Part shown: positions 53,922 through 63,339 of the stretch, piece by piece
Layout: the number at the start of each line of letters is the position of its first letter
Numbering within the stretch: the first letter of the stretch is position 1
Assembly: GCF_002117485.1 (NCBI RefSeq)
Contig: NZ_CP021033.1
Span: forward strand, 496,001-560,000
DNA: 64,000 nucleotides
Source: Rhizobium sp. NXC14
GTDB lineage: Bacteria; Pseudomonadota; Alphaproteobacteria; Rhizobiales; Rhizobiaceae
Direction: 5' to 3'
Position numbers and translations under genes: made by a program
Notes under the pieces: model-generated
The model's database searches: none
The model's input: only the letters and a program-made list of their open reading frames with translations
Told to the model about the DNA's origin: nothing

Positions 53922-54872
53922 GTGAACAAAGAGGTCCTATCCCTGGTGCTGAGTAGGCTGCTCATCGCCCTGATCACCTTGGTCATCGTCTCGTTCGCGG
54001 TCTTTACAGCGACGTCGCTCCTGCCGGGGGATACTGCGTCAATCCTGCTCGGCCAGGCTGCAACGCCGGAGGCCGTCGCAGGATTGCGCAAGGCCATGCA
54101 TCTCGACGACCCGGCGTTTTTGCGTTTTATCTATTGGATGGGCGGACTGCTGTCGGGTGACCTTGGCACGTCCTACGCCAACAACATGCCGGTCGCCGAC
54201 CTGATCAGCGGCCGGTTCGCGAACTCGATGAAGCTTGCGGGCATCACGGCCTTGTTCGCAGTACCGATTGCATTGACGCTCGGCATCACCGCCGCCATGG
54301 TAAGGGGCTCGCTTTATGATCGGGCGGTTACCGTATTTACAATCGGCGTCATATCGGTCCCGGAATTCATGATAGCGACGTTGGCTGTCATGTTCTTTGC
54401 AGTCTATTTGCAATGGCTGCCCGCGATCTCATTCACCAATGAAGTCCACACTATTACCGACATAGTGCGCGTATACGCGATGCCGGTGATCACCCTCACC
54501 TTTGGGGTCTCCGCGCAGATGATCCGCATGACGCGGGCTGCTGTGGTGGAAACACTGAATACACCCTATGCCGAAATGGCACTGTTGAAGGGTGCCTCTC
54601 GAAGCCGCATCGTGTTGAAACATGCGCTGCCGAACGCCCTCGGTCCCATCGTCAATGCGATTGCCCTCTCGCTTTCATACCTTCTGGGCGGCGTAATCAT
54701 CGTCGAGACGATCTTCAACTATCCCGGCATCGCCAAGCTGATGGTCGACGCCGTCGCCACCCGCGATCTCCCCCTCATCCAATCCTGCGCGATGATATTC
54801 TGCGTTGGCTATCTGATCCTGATCACGACGGCCGATATCATCGCTATTCTTGCCAACCCGAGGCTACGATGA
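53922..54872 (+). CDS. ABC transporter permease, DppB type
   Basis: From the GTG at 53922 (GGAAGGAAG upstream) the 316-residue protein has six membrane helices, the first at about 8-30. The binding-protein-dependent loop is LLKGASRSRIVLKHALPNAL, and the DppB signature GDLGTSYANNMPV follows helix 1. It forms the channel with the DppC-type protein, whose gene overlaps it by 4 bases. The frame upstream of the GTG has no ribosome binding site. Confidence 0.93.
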   Translation: MNKEVLSLVLSRLLIALITLVIVSFAVFTATSLLPGDTASILLGQAATPEAVAGLRKAMHLDDPAFLRFIYWMGGLLSGDLGTSYANNMPVADLISGRFANSMKLAGITALFAVPIALTLGITAAMVRGSLYDRAVTVFTIGVISVPEFMIATLAVMFFAVYLQWLPAISFTNEVHTITDIVRVYAMPVITLTFGVSAQMIRMTRAAVVETLNTPYAEMALLKGASRSRIVLKHALPNALGPIVNAIALSLSYLLGGVIIVETIFNYPGIAKLMVDAVATRDLPLIQSCAMIFCVGYLILITTADIIAILANPRLR

Positions 54873-55723
54873 TGACCACGATCGAAACACATGCGCCAAA
54901 GCGTCGGAAATTCGCCTATCGCATCAATCTGGTCGGTGTAGTGGGCTTCGCCGTCATTGCTTTCTGGGCAATCATCGCCGTCATTGCTCCCTGGATCATC
55001 CCCCATCCGGTAGGCGAGATACTCGATTTTGACTATTTCGGCCCCATGAGCCAGCAGTTCTGGCTCGGTTCGGACTATCTGGGGCGTGACATGCTTTCGC
55101 GCATCCTGATGGGAGCACGCTATACTGTCGGCATTTCGTTAGTCGCCGTTACGATCGCCTGCTGCTCGGGCGTCGTGCTCGGCATGATCGCCGCGGTGTC
55201 TGGCGGCTGGGTCGACACCCTTCTCAGTCGCTTTCTCGATGCCCTGAATTCCATCCCAAGCAAACTTTTCGGCCTCGTGGTCGTGGCGGCGGTCGGATCG
55301 TCCATTCCCGTTCTGGTGCTGACACTTGCCGTGATCTACACGCCCGGCTCCTATCGCTTCGCCCGGGCTCTTGCAGTCAACATCAATACGATGGACTTTA
55401 TCACCGTAGCCCGCGCTCGCGGCGAAGGTATAGTTTACTTGGTCGCGTCCGAAATCCTGCCCAATATTGTCGGGCCGGTTCTTGCCGACCTGGGCCTGCG
55501 CTTCGTCTTCATCGTGCTGCTCCTATCGGGTCTTTCGTTCCTCGGGCTTGGCGTGCAGCCACCCTTTGCGGATTGGGGAGCCCTGGTGCGTGAGAATATC
55601 GGCGGCCTCCCTCTCGGCGCACCCGCTGTAATTTTCCCCTCGATCGCTATCGCCACGCTGACGATCAGCGTCAATCTGCTGATCGACAACCTTCCTCAAA
55701 AAATACGCGATCGGAGCGAATGA
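54869..55723 (+). CDS. ABC transporter permease, DppC type
   Basis: This 284-residue inner-membrane protein has about six helices and the DppC N-terminal pattern (GPMSQQFWLGSDYLGRDMLS). Its ATPase-docking loop reads ARGEGIVYLVASEILPNI. The first ATG overlaps the DppB-type stop as ATGA and a second follows at once. The end again overlaps the ATPase gene by 4 bases, so the three membrane-complex genes are translationally coupled. Confidence 0.93.
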   Translation: MMTTIETHAPKRRKFAYRINLVGVVGFAVIAFWAIIAVIAPWIIPHPVGEILDFDYFGPMSQQFWLGSDYLGRDMLSRILMGARYTVGISLVAVTIACCSGVVLGMIAAVSGGWVDTLLSRFLDALNSIPSKLFGLVVVAAVGSSIPVLVLTLAVIYTPGSYRFARALAVNINTMDFITVARARGEGIVYLVASEILPNIVGPVLADLGLRFVFIVLLLSGLSFLGLGVQPPFADWGALVRENIGGLPLGAPAVIFPSIAIATLTISVNLLIDNLPQKIRDRSE

Positions 55724-57378
55724 TGGCCAACCTCGTCGAAATCCGTGACCTCAAGGTCGAAGCCAAGACCGACTCCGGCCGCATCGTCGAAATCATCCGT
55801 GGCGTCAGTTTCGAAGTCGCTGAAGGGGAGATCGTCGCTCTGATCGGTGAAAGTGGGTCAGGCAAGACGACCATCGCTCTCACTCTGATGGGCCATGCCC
55901 GCGCCGGCTGTCGGATCAGCGGCGGCTCCGTCGTGCTCGCCGGTCAGGACATGGCAAGCCTTCCGGAGCGAAAACGGGCCAAGATCCGGGGAACCGTCGT
56001 CTCATATGTACCACAAAGTGCCGCCGCGGCCTTCAATCCGTCACAGACGATCATGGAACAGGTCATCGAGATCGCTCGCATCCATGACCTGATGCCCGCC
56101 GAAGAGGCCCGCACCCGCGCGGTAAGCCTATTCAAGGCGCTTTCGCTTCCCGATCCGGAAACGATCGGTACCCGGTATCCGCATCAGGTTTCCGGCGGTC
56201 AGTTGCAGCGCCTGTCGGCCGCGATGGCCCTGATCGGTGATCCAAAACTTGTCATCTTCGACGAGCCCACGACGGCGCTTGATGTGACCACACAGATCGA
56301 AGTGCTGCGCGCCTTTAAATCCGTAATGCACAAGGGTCGCATCGGCGGCGTGTACGTCTCGCACGATCTTGCCGTAGTGGCCCAAATTGCCGATCGCATC
56401 GTTGTCCTCAAAGGAGGCGAAGTCCAGGAGATCGGAAGCACCGAGCAAATCCTCAGCAGACCGCAGCATCCTTATACCAAGGAGTTGTTAGGCGCTTTCA
56501 AGCCGGAAGCGCGGGCCAAATCCCCTGACAAGCAGCAGAGCAAAGCGATTCTTCAGGTGCAGGACCTTATCGCAGGCTATGGACCCATCCAGGCCGATGG
56601 CACCCCCCTCGTCAAAGCCCTGAAATCCGTCAGCGTCGAGGTTGAGAGCGGTTGCAATCTGGGAATTATCGGTGAGTCCGGCTGCGGCAAATCCACCCTG
56701 GCTCGAACGATTGCCGGCATCATTCCTGCGACCGCGGGCAAGATCACCTTCAATGGACAGACGCTGGCGCCAGCCGCCGGCGCCCGTACGCGAGAACAGT
56801 TGCGAGAGCTGCAGATCGTTTTCCAATACGCCGACACCGCACTCAATCCGGCCAAATCGATCAGCGATATTCTCGGGCGACCGTTGGCTTTTTATCACGG
56901 CACGACAGGTGAGAAGCGTGAGAAGCGGATCGACGAACTCCTGGATATGGTTCGCCTGCCCCGGGCCTTGAAGCACCGGCGCCCGTCAGAACTGTCCGGG
57001 GGTCAGAAGCAGCGCGTCAACTTCGCTCGCGCGCTCGCTGCCGAGCCAAAACTGATCCTGTGTGACGAGGTTACGTCGGCACTTGATACCGTTGTTGCCG
57101 CAGCCGTCATCGACCTTCTCAAGGAGCTGCAGCGGGAGCTTTCTCTCTCCTACATTTTTATCAGCCACGACCTCTCCGTGGTCGAGGCGATCTGCGACGA
57201 AGTCGCGGTGATGTATGCGGGGGAAAAGATCGAGCAACTCCCTCCCTCGGCCATGAGCAGCAGCGCGAGCCACCCCTACTCACAGCTACTGTTCTCCTCC
57301 GTCCCGAAGCTCGACCCGGCCTGGCTCGACGGGCTCAAGCAGGATCCGAAGCTGATCCGCGCCGTCGGAGGCGGATAA
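55720..57378 (+). CDS. Fused double ATPase of the Dpp-type importer
   Basis: The 552-residue protein is DppD and DppF joined in one chain. The first half has Walker A GESGSGKTT (about residues 44-52), signature VSGGQLQRLS and Walker B LVIFDEPTTALD. The second has Walker A GESGCGKST (about 321-329), signature LSGGQKQRVN and Walker B LILCDEVTSALD. Both halves keep their Q-loops and switch histidines (YVSHDLAVV, FISHDLSVV). Fusion fixes a heterodimer of the two sites and is seen in several rhizobial importers. Confidence 0.94.
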   Translation: MMANLVEIRDLKVEAKTDSGRIVEIIRGVSFEVAEGEIVALIGESGSGKTTIALTLMGHARAGCRISGGSVVLAGQDMASLPERKRAKIRGTVVSYVPQSAAAAFNPSQTIMEQVIEIARIHDLMPAEEARTRAVSLFKALSLPDPETIGTRYPHQVSGGQLQRLSAAMALIGDPKLVIFDEPTTALDVTTQIEVLRAFKSVMHKGRIGGVYVSHDLAVVAQIADRIVVLKGGEVQEIGSTEQILSRPQHPYTKELLGAFKPEARAKSPDKQQSKAILQVQDLIAGYGPIQADGTPLVKALKSVSVEVESGCNLGIIGESGCGKSTLARTIAGIIPATAGKITFNGQTLAPAAGARTREQLRELQIVFQYADTALNPAKSISDILGRPLAFYHGTTGEKREKRIDELLDMVRLPRALKHRRPSELSGGQKQRVNFARALAAEPKLILCDEVTSALDTVVAAAVIDLLKELQRELSLSYIFISHDLSVVEAICDEVAVMYAGEKIEQLPPSAMSSSASHPYSQLLFSSVPKLDPAWLDGLKQDPKLIRAVGGG

Positions 57379-57632
57379 TTGCGGGAAGGAGGCTCTCAGC
57401 GGTAGGTGCGACTTGACGCTCGGCGAGTTTCAGCGCAGGTGGCGCAAATATTGTCGATGCCACATCCATTGTTCATCAGGTCGCTCCACGATTTCCTGAT
57501 GTTCGCCGATTTTGCTGGCCGCCAGTTGATCCTTGGATGAGCAGTGCGCCTATCATTTCTGCCGCGTCGCCCCTGAACGACGCGAACCCAGTCTCAACCA
57601 TCCGTTGAGCTGCCGGAATATCGATGGGTTAC
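57379..57632. other. Intergenic stretch between convergent operons
   Basis: No convincing gene or terminator. The minus strand holds an open piece of about 35 codons (57487-57603) starting at an ATG (AEMIGALLIQGSTGGQQ), but with no ribosome binding site or family match. Confidence 0.3.
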
Positions 57633-58334
57633 CTAGCCTCTCAGGGCTTTCCCCGACGTCGCGCTCTTCAGCGCTGAGGACATGTGCAGCACTCCAAGTT
57701 CGGGACTAGCTAGTATTGCCACCGGTGTGCCTTTCACCTCGCTGAGCGCATTTGCCATCGATGCTTGAGCTAGAACAACCACGTCAACGTTGCCCAACAG
57801 AGCAGCAAGGCCTTCACGTATCAGCGCATCATGCGCCGCTCTGTCTCCGTCCCGCAGTTTCTCAAACGCCCCTTCGCAGAGATGACTTGTAAGGAGAATT
57901 TCGCGACCCATTCGCTGAGCATGGCGTTCGATCAAATGGGTCGTCGGGCTCAATGTTGTAAACAGCGTTGCGAGGACGCCAATTCGATCTCCGCATTTCA
58001 AGGCCTCAATTGCCACCCCATCATCTATACGGAAGAGAGGTACGGGGCAGAGTGGCATTGCCGCATCCACTGCAGGGCCGAGCGACGAACAAGTGACGAG
58101 GACTGCGGAAGCCCCCGCATCCACCGCCGACCAAATGTGAGTCGCAAGCCGCCGCATGGTCTGACGTGACAGCGCGCCTTCGCGGATCGTGTTCCCCAGC
58201 AAGCTCTCATCCAACATATTGAACGGGCGCCAACCGGGCAGATGGCGGCTAACGAGTTCGTTGAACGCGGGGATGATCCCGTGGACCGTGTGGATCATCG
58301 CAAGCGCAGGGGACTCATAACTGCCTGTAGTCAT
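57633..58334 (-). CDS. Asp/Glu racemase superfamily protein
   Basis: This 233-residue protein has the Asp/Glu/hydantoin racemase layout with two cysteine-containing motifs: AVLVTCSSLGPAVDAAM (first catalytic Cys in TCSS) and LLTSHLCEGAFEKL near where the second Cys is expected. The chain is compact and cytoplasmic. Relatives racemise amino acids, allantoin or hydantoins, or act as maleate isomerases or dialkylmalonate decarboxylases. It is transcribed toward the importer, away from the flavoenzyme operon. The context suggests processing of a D- or N-substituted amino acid. The exact reaction is open. Confidence 0.8.
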   Translation of the reverse strand: MTTGSYESPALAMIHTVHGIIPAFNELVSRHLPGWRPFNMLDESLLGNTIREGALSRQTMRRLATHIWSAVDAGASAVLVTCSSLGPAVDAAMPLCPVPLFRIDDGVAIEALKCGDRIGVLATLFTTLSPTTHLIERHAQRMGREILLTSHLCEGAFEKLRDGDRAAHDALIREGLAALLGNVDVVVLAQASMANALSEVKGTPVAILASPELGVLHMSSALKSATSGKALRG

Positions 58335-58512
58335 AGTAATATCTCGGTTTTTTATTGTGCATGCTCTTTATCGTGAGGCTGTAGCAGCGGGGGTGACATG
58401 GACCTGATCAGGGCATCTGTCGTGCTCGACGGGAAATCAATTCAAAAACCGCTGTCGTCAGACGATGCTCTGTAGCTTACCCGGTCGACCGTCCTAGCTG
58501 TGACTGTCGCGC
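58335..58512. other. Upstream region of racemase-type gene, no gene seen
   Basis: AT-rich sequence just left of the racemase-type start (TTTTTTATTGTGCATG near 58353) probably contains its promoter. A 25-codon open piece at 58398-58472 starts at ATG and ends in TAG but has no support. Confidence 0.3.
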
Positions 58513-58703
58513 CGCCGAAAACGGAATTTCCTGCCGCCCCTGCATTTGCATTCGATACATGCTGCTCACCTCCGCTCGGTAGCTTCACATGACGTCCCTT
58601 CGAGCGCGATGACATCAAACTTTGATCCAGACCTGCCCTGTCCGTCGGGAATTTCCTGCGTCCGGCGGAAGGCGTCATCGAAATGCATCCGTCCGAACGG
58701 CTA
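58513..58703 (+). pseudogene. Decayed duplicate of aldehyde dehydrogenase leader and start
   Basis: This stretch aligns by eye with 36500-36735, the leader and first codons of the aldehyde dehydrogenase gene. Shared blocks include CCGAAAACG, CATGCTGCTC in the leader, then ATGACA-type start (58609), a TTTGATCC equivalent of the third to seventh codons, and ATGCATCCGTCCGA matching the DMHRPSD codons. Small deletions shift the frame and a TAG follows at 58701-58703; the rest of the gene is gone. Only the non-functional 5' piece survives. Confidence 0.65.
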
Positions 58704-58711
58704 GGCTTGGG

Positions 58712-58797
58712 CGCTTCCCGCCCGACTCGCACGTCGTTCCGGTACCGGAACTTCACTAGGGCTATCTCGTCGAAGTCGATGCGATAGCCGTCATTGC
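58712..58797 (+). pseudogene. Possible RidA-family C-terminal remnant
   Basis: One frame reads RFPPDSHVVPVPELH, a TAG stop, then GYLVEVDAIAVIA. The part after the stop resembles the conserved last strand of RidA (YjgF) enamine/imine deaminases. No start or N-terminal part exists. RidA proteins commonly accompany amine oxidation genes, which fits the block, but the match is short. Confidence 0.3.
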
Positions 58798-58872
58798 CTC
58801 AGTTGCTCCTTCCGGAGGAGCAGGAAACAGTGCCGTATAGATCGGCCGCCAAAATCAGTTCAGGTCAGCCCC

Positions 58873-60195
58873 ATGTCTCCAATTGTCAAGCGCATACCAA
58901 ACGATCAAGAGCTTCCCGCAAAGGCTGACGTTGTCGTCATTGGCGGCGGCATTATTGGTGCAACGGCAGCTTTCTTTCTCGCGGAGCGGGGACTGTCCGT
59001 AGCTCTGGTCGAAAAGGGCTATGTCGGCTGCGAGCAGTCGAGCCGCAACTGGGGTTGGTGCCGGCGGCAGAACCGGGATGCACGCGAGTTACCGCTCTCG
59101 GGCATCGCTTTGCAAGCTTGGGATGAGTTTGCGGCAAAACTCGGTGAGGACGTGGGCTTCCGCCGATACGGTCTGCTTTACGCTACGGACAATCCGCGGC
59201 AACTGGCGGAATGGGAAGCATGGCGCGAGACCGCCCGGCAGTTCAACGTCAATACGAAGATGCTCAGCGCAAAGGAAGCTGCTGCCACGATCCCGGCAAA
59301 TGGACGCCGATGGCTCGGCGGCGTGCATTCGATCGATGATGGCAAGGGCGAGCCCGCCATCGCCGCGCCGACGATCGCGAACGGCGCTCGCAAATTTGGC
59401 GCGACGATCCACCAGGAGTGCGCTGCGCGAGGCCTCGATCTGGTCAATGGAGCGGTGGCGGGGGTCATCACCGAAAAGGGAACCATCCGGACACAAGCCG
59501 TCCTTTGTGCTGGCGGTGCCTGGACGTCGATGTTTTGCCGCCAGCACGGCGTTGTGTTTCCACAGGCGAGCGTGCGCCAGACAGCGCTTCGTACGCGGCC
59601 CACGAAGGATCTGGGTGAGGCGATCTATACGCCGGACTGCGCGCTGACCCGCCGGTTGGATGGGAGTTACACGCTTGCGATCAGCGGCAGGGCAATGCTG
59701 GATATCACTCCACAAGGCATTCGCTACGCCCGCTGGTTCATGCCGATGTTCATGAAGCGTCTGAAAGCGGTGCAGTTCGGCATCGGCAAATCCTTCCTCC
59801 AGGGTCCGGAGGCATTCGGAAGCTTGAACAAGAGTAAACCGTCGGCCTTCGAGCGGATGCGCGTTCTCGACCCGCCGCCGAGCCGCCGCACGATCGCGGC
59901 CATTTTGAAACGGGTCACCGAGCAGTTTCCTGCGTTGGCGGGCGTCGAAATCGCCGACAGCTGGGGAGCCTACGTGGATTTCACGCCGGACGCGGTGCCG
60001 GTCATCTCGCCGGCCGATGGTGTGAAGGGCCTTTACCTGGCCGCGGGCGGCTCCGGGCACGGCTTCGGCCTCGGCCCGGGCATCGGCCGCCTGGCCGCCG
60101 ACCTCGTTGCCAACGATACACCCTGTGTCGACCCCACCCCCTTCCGCCTGTCGCGCCTGGTGGACGGTTCGAAAGTTAAGGTAGGTGCCATCTGA
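58873..60195 (+). CDS. FAD-dependent amino acid dehydrogenase, DadA-like
   Basis: The 440-residue protein has the dinucleotide fold KADVVVIGGGIIGATAAFFL (about residues 17-36), VALVEKGYVGCEQSSRNWGW with an unusual WGW after the FAD loop, and GLYLAAGGSGHGFGLGPGIG at the C-terminus. It belongs to the D-amino acid dehydrogenase/glycine-sarcosine oxidase group, which removes hydrogen from a C-N bond. It starts the plus-strand oxidase operon; the next gene is 57 bases away. The substrate is probably a D-amino acid or N-alkyl amino acid taken up by the Dpp-type importer. Confidence 0.9.
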   Translation: MSPIVKRIPNDQELPAKADVVVIGGGIIGATAAFFLAERGLSVALVEKGYVGCEQSSRNWGWCRRQNRDARELPLSGIALQAWDEFAAKLGEDVGFRRYGLLYATDNPRQLAEWEAWRETARQFNVNTKMLSAKEAAATIPANGRRWLGGVHSIDDGKGEPAIAAPTIANGARKFGATIHQECAARGLDLVNGAVAGVITEKGTIRTQAVLCAGGAWTSMFCRQHGVVFPQASVRQTALRTRPTKDLGEAIYTPDCALTRRLDGSYTLAISGRAMLDITPQGIRYARWFMPMFMKRLKAVQFGIGKSFLQGPEAFGSLNKSKPSAFERMRVLDPPPSRRTIAAILKRVTEQFPALAGVEIADSWGAYVDFTPDAVPVISPADGVKGLYLAAGGSGHGFGLGPGIGRLAADLVANDTPCVDPTPFRLSRLVDGSKVKVGAI

Positions 60196-60252
60196 ACGTG
60201 AGTGCCGGCCAGCAAGAGGCCGTTGATATACGCATGGAAGGAAGCTAGCGAA

Positions 60253-61380
60253 ATGGATTACGACGTAATCATCATCGGCGGCGGCCTTGTGGGCGTATCG
60301 ATTGCCTGGGGTCTGTCCACGTGCGGACAAAGGATTGCCGTCATCGATGAAGGCGATGTGGCAAACAGGGCGGCACGGGCGAATTTCGGTCTCGTATGGA
60401 GTTCAAGCAAGGGCCTCGGCAACGCCGCCTATTCGCGGTGGTCGCGAATCTCGACTGCAAACTGGCACCAGTTGGCGGCCGAGCTCAAGGCCGAAACCGG
60501 CGTCGACACTGGATTCGTCCAATCGGGCGGCTTCTCAATTCGGCTCACGTCTACGGAGCTGGAACGCGGGATCACATCCATGGCGAAGCTGGCCGGCCAG
60601 CCCGGAATGGAGGCGGAAGGAACCCCACCGCTCGAATATGAGATACTCGATCAGGCGGAGACGCGTCGCCGCTTGCCGCTGGTCGGCGAGACCGTGGCAG
60701 GGGCGATTTTCAGCCCGCTCGATGGACACGTTAATCCGCTGCGGCTGTTCGCAGGCTTTCATAAGGCGCTTAAGCAGCGTGGCGTTCATTATCTGCCGCA
60801 TCGGCAGACGATTACGATCAGTCATCGCGCAGGTACGTTCGAATTGGCAGGAGACGGGTGGCGACTCGGTGCCGGCAAGATCGTCCTTGCTGCCGGGCTC
60901 GGCAACACCGCGCTCGCTCCGATGGTCGGGCTGAACGTTCCGCTCTCGCCCAGCCGCGGCCAGATCATTGTGACCGAGCGGCTGAAGCCCTTCCTAAGCC
61001 ATGCCACCGGCCATCTGCGGCAGACAGACGAGGGATCTGTGCTGATCGGCGAAAGCAAGGAAACCACAATCGATCACCAGCGGCCGCGCGGGCCAATTAC
61101 TGCGGTCCTGGCTGAGCGCGCCGTGCGCACATTCCCACTTCTAAAGGACGCCAGTGCAGTGCGGATCTGGGCCGCATTCCGAGTGGTGACGCCGGACGGC
61201 TACCCCATTTACGAGCAGTCAGAGAGGTTTCCTGGTGCGTTCGCATGTGCCTGCCATTCCGGCGTGACTCTGGCGGCCAATCATGCGCTGGTCCTGTCGC
61301 GGCAGATTTCAGCCGGCGCGCTTTCTGACGATCTTTCCGCATTTCATTCCCGGAGGTTCCATGTTCCGGCGGCTGCCTGA
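60253..61380 (+). CDS. Oxidase beta subunit, FAD-binding (HcnC/opine oxidase B type)
   Basis: From the ATG at 60253 the 375-residue protein has FAD motif YDVIIIGGGLVGVSIAWGL (residues 3-21), VWSSSKGLGN and the C-terminal AACHSGVTLAANHAL-like FAD closure. In characterised enzymes (opine oxidases, hydroxyproline dehydrogenase, HcnABC) the beta subunit carries the substrate-oxidising flavin and associates with a small 2Fe-2S and a larger FAD subunit; both follow here. It overlaps the 2Fe-2S gene by 20 bases, supporting one complex. Confidence 0.9.
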   Translation: MDYDVIIIGGGLVGVSIAWGLSTCGQRIAVIDEGDVANRAARANFGLVWSSSKGLGNAAYSRWSRISTANWHQLAAELKAETGVDTGFVQSGGFSIRLTSTELERGITSMAKLAGQPGMEAEGTPPLEYEILDQAETRRRLPLVGETVAGAIFSPLDGHVNPLRLFAGFHKALKQRGVHYLPHRQTITISHRAGTFELAGDGWRLGAGKIVLAAGLGNTALAPMVGLNVPLSPSRGQIIVTERLKPFLSHATGHLRQTDEGSVLIGESKETTIDHQRPRGPITAVLAERAVRTFPLLKDASAVRIWAAFRVVTPDGYPIYEQSERFPGAFACACHSGVTLAANHALVLSRQISAGALSDDLSAFHSRRFHVPAAA

Positions 61381-61663
61381 CCGAAAGGAGAGTTCAATTT
61401 CATTCACATTCAACGGCATGCCGACCATGGCCAGACAAGGCGATAGCGTTGCCGCCGCACTGCTGGCCGCGGGATATGGCAGCACGCGTCGCAGCCCGGT
61501 CTCCGGCGCCGCCCGTGGTCCTTACTGCATGATGGGTGTCTGCTTCGAGTGCCTCGTCAAAATCGATGGCCGGCCGAACCAACAGGGTTGCATGACCAAC
61601 GTTGCGGAGGGGATGCGGATCGAAACACAGGAGGGCGCGGCCATGCCGAGGCAGGAAGGGTGA
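61361..61663 (+). CDS. Oxidase gamma subunit, (2Fe-2S) ferredoxin-like (HcnA type)
   Basis: The ATG at 61361 has GGAGG 5 bases before it and gives 100 residues. The plant-type cluster ligands are Cys56, Cys61, Cys64 and Cys77 (PYCMMGVCFEC, then QQGC), in a small SoxA-N-terminus-like domain (FNGMPTMARQGDSVAAALLA). It carries electrons between the two flavoprotein subunits. It overlaps both neighbours: 20 bases with the beta gene and GTGA with the alpha gene. Confidence 0.92.
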   Translation: MFRRLPDRKESSISFTFNGMPTMARQGDSVAAALLAAGYGSTRRSPVSGAARGPYCMMGVCFECLVKIDGRPNQQGCMTNVAEGMRIETQEGAAMPRQEG

Positions 61664-63141
61664 TTAGAAACATTCAGTCTGCCACCGATCTCGCGCCTGC
61701 CTATGACGTCGTCGTCGTTGGCGCGGGCCCTGCCGGCCTCTCGGCAGCCATCGAAGCCTCGATCCACGGTCTCGCGGTTTTGCTCGCCGATGAAAATGAA
61801 TTCCCTGGCGGGCAGATTTATCGGTCGGTCGAGCATGCATCAGATGCCGACCTCGCCCGCATGGGGCCGGACTACGCTGCCGGGCGGAAGCTCATCGAGC
61901 GATTTCGGCAAGGAAACTTGAGCTACGCCCCCCGTGCGACTGTGTGGAGTGTCGGGCCTGCTGACGAAGAATTGGACGGCGCGCATCCGCTCGAGGTCGG
62001 GATTTCCCTCGGCGGGATTGCTCGACCGATCGCCGCCCATCGGGTGATCCTCGCAACAGGCGCGCTCGAACGCCCGTTCCCGTTCCCAGGGTGGACCATG
62101 CCGGGTGTCATGACGGCGGGAGCGGCGCAGATCTTGATGAAGTCGTCAGGTCTCGTGCCGTCCGGGCGCACCATCCTCGCCGGAACCGGGGCGCTGCTGT
62201 ACTTAGTGGCAAGCCAGCTTCTCCGGGCAGGCGTAGATGTCATCGCAGTTGTCGACGCCACGCCACGCGAGAACTGGCGTACGGCTCTCGTTCATCTGCC
62301 CGCCTTTGTCAGCTCACCCCATGCCCTTAAAGGCCTGAAACTTCTCTTCGATGTTCACCGGCGGGCGCGAGTCATTCGCGGGGTGACCGCAATCGAGGCC
62401 GTTGGGCAGGAAAAATTCAGCGCTTTGCGCGCGAGCAGGGGCAAGAATTCTCTCGAGATTGAAGGCGACCTTCTCCTCCTGCACCAAGGAATCGCGCCAA
62501 ACCTCAATCTCACGCTAGCGGCGGGATGCGATTATTACTGGGACGACCATTCGGCCGTTTTCCGCCCGAGCGTCGATGCCTGCGGCGCAAGTTCCGTTCC
62601 AGGTGTTTTGATCGCCGGCGATGGTGCCGGCATCGTCGGCGCGGTTGCCTCCGCTCTCCAAGGGCAGTTGGCTGGCCTCAATGCCTCATTCGACTTAAAC
62701 CTCATTGACCGAAATGCCTACGGAGAGCGTCGGGCACGGCTCACTCGAGAGCTAGCTCGTGCCATGAGAGGCAGGACGTTCATCGAGCGTCGCTTTCGTT
62801 CTGGCGAGAAATTCCGGATTCCAGAGCACGACAGCACCATCGTCTGCCGCTGCGAAGAAATTACGGCTGGCAAGCTGCGTGAGGTTGCAGCGCTCGGCGT
62901 GCCGGGCCCGAACCAGATGAAGGCGTTCACACGATGTGGAATGGGCCCATGTCAAGGCCGGCTGTGCGGCCTGACTGCGGTCGAACTGCTGGCAAAATGC
63001 CGTGGCGGCTCGCCCAGCGAGGCTGGTTACTATCGGCTGCGCCCGCCCATCAAACCAGTGACGCTGGGCGGGCTAGCCGCTTGGCCGCACACGGATGCAG
63101 CCATCGTCGCTGTCGCCGGGTTCATAGAAACGCGGCGCTGA
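61660..63141 (+). CDS. Oxidase alpha subunit, FAD/NAD-binding with BFD-like 2Fe-2S domain (HcnB type)
   Basis: The GTG at 61660 overlaps the previous stop as GTGA and gives 493 residues. FAD motif AYDVVVVGAGPAGLSAAIEA (about residues 12-31), a second nucleotide fold (GRTILAGTGALLYLVASQLL), and a C-terminal BFD-type ferredoxin domain (VCRCEEI and TRCGMGPCQGRLCG, four Cys) match the alpha subunit of opine oxidase/hydroxyproline dehydrogenase complexes. The electron route would be beta FAD, 2Fe-2S, alpha cofactors, then the respiratory chain. The gene is complete. Confidence 0.92.
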   Translation: MIRNIQSATDLAPAYDVVVVGAGPAGLSAAIEASIHGLAVLLADENEFPGGQIYRSVEHASDADLARMGPDYAAGRKLIERFRQGNLSYAPRATVWSVGPADEELDGAHPLEVGISLGGIARPIAAHRVILATGALERPFPFPGWTMPGVMTAGAAQILMKSSGLVPSGRTILAGTGALLYLVASQLLRAGVDVIAVVDATPRENWRTALVHLPAFVSSPHALKGLKLLFDVHRRARVIRGVTAIEAVGQEKFSALRASRGKNSLEIEGDLLLLHQGIAPNLNLTLAAGCDYYWDDHSAVFRPSVDACGASSVPGVLIAGDGAGIVGAVASALQGQLAGLNASFDLNLIDRNAYGERRARLTRELARAMRGRTFIERRFRSGEKFRIPEHDSTIVCRCEEITAGKLREVAALGVPGPNQMKAFTRCGMGPCQGRLCGLTAVELLAKCRGGSPSEAGYYRLRPPIKPVTLGGLAAWPHTDAAIVAVAGFIETRR

Positions 63142-63339
63142 TGGCGCACAGGACACAATCCATGGGCGCCAACAAGGCGCGGGCCGCACGCTCTGCCAAA
63201 AGCTGAGCGCAATATAAAATAATCTGCCTGGGGTTCCGCGCATATGGCTAATAAAGCCAAAGCTCGGCGATTATGATGATCGCGGAATTGGGCGGAATAA
63301 TCGAAGCGTTGGTTGAATCAAGAAATAGAGAACTGGTGC

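Noticed and set aside
57487..57603. Short minus-strand open piece after the racemase-type gene
   Set aside because: About 35 codons with no ribosome binding site or homology that I can see.
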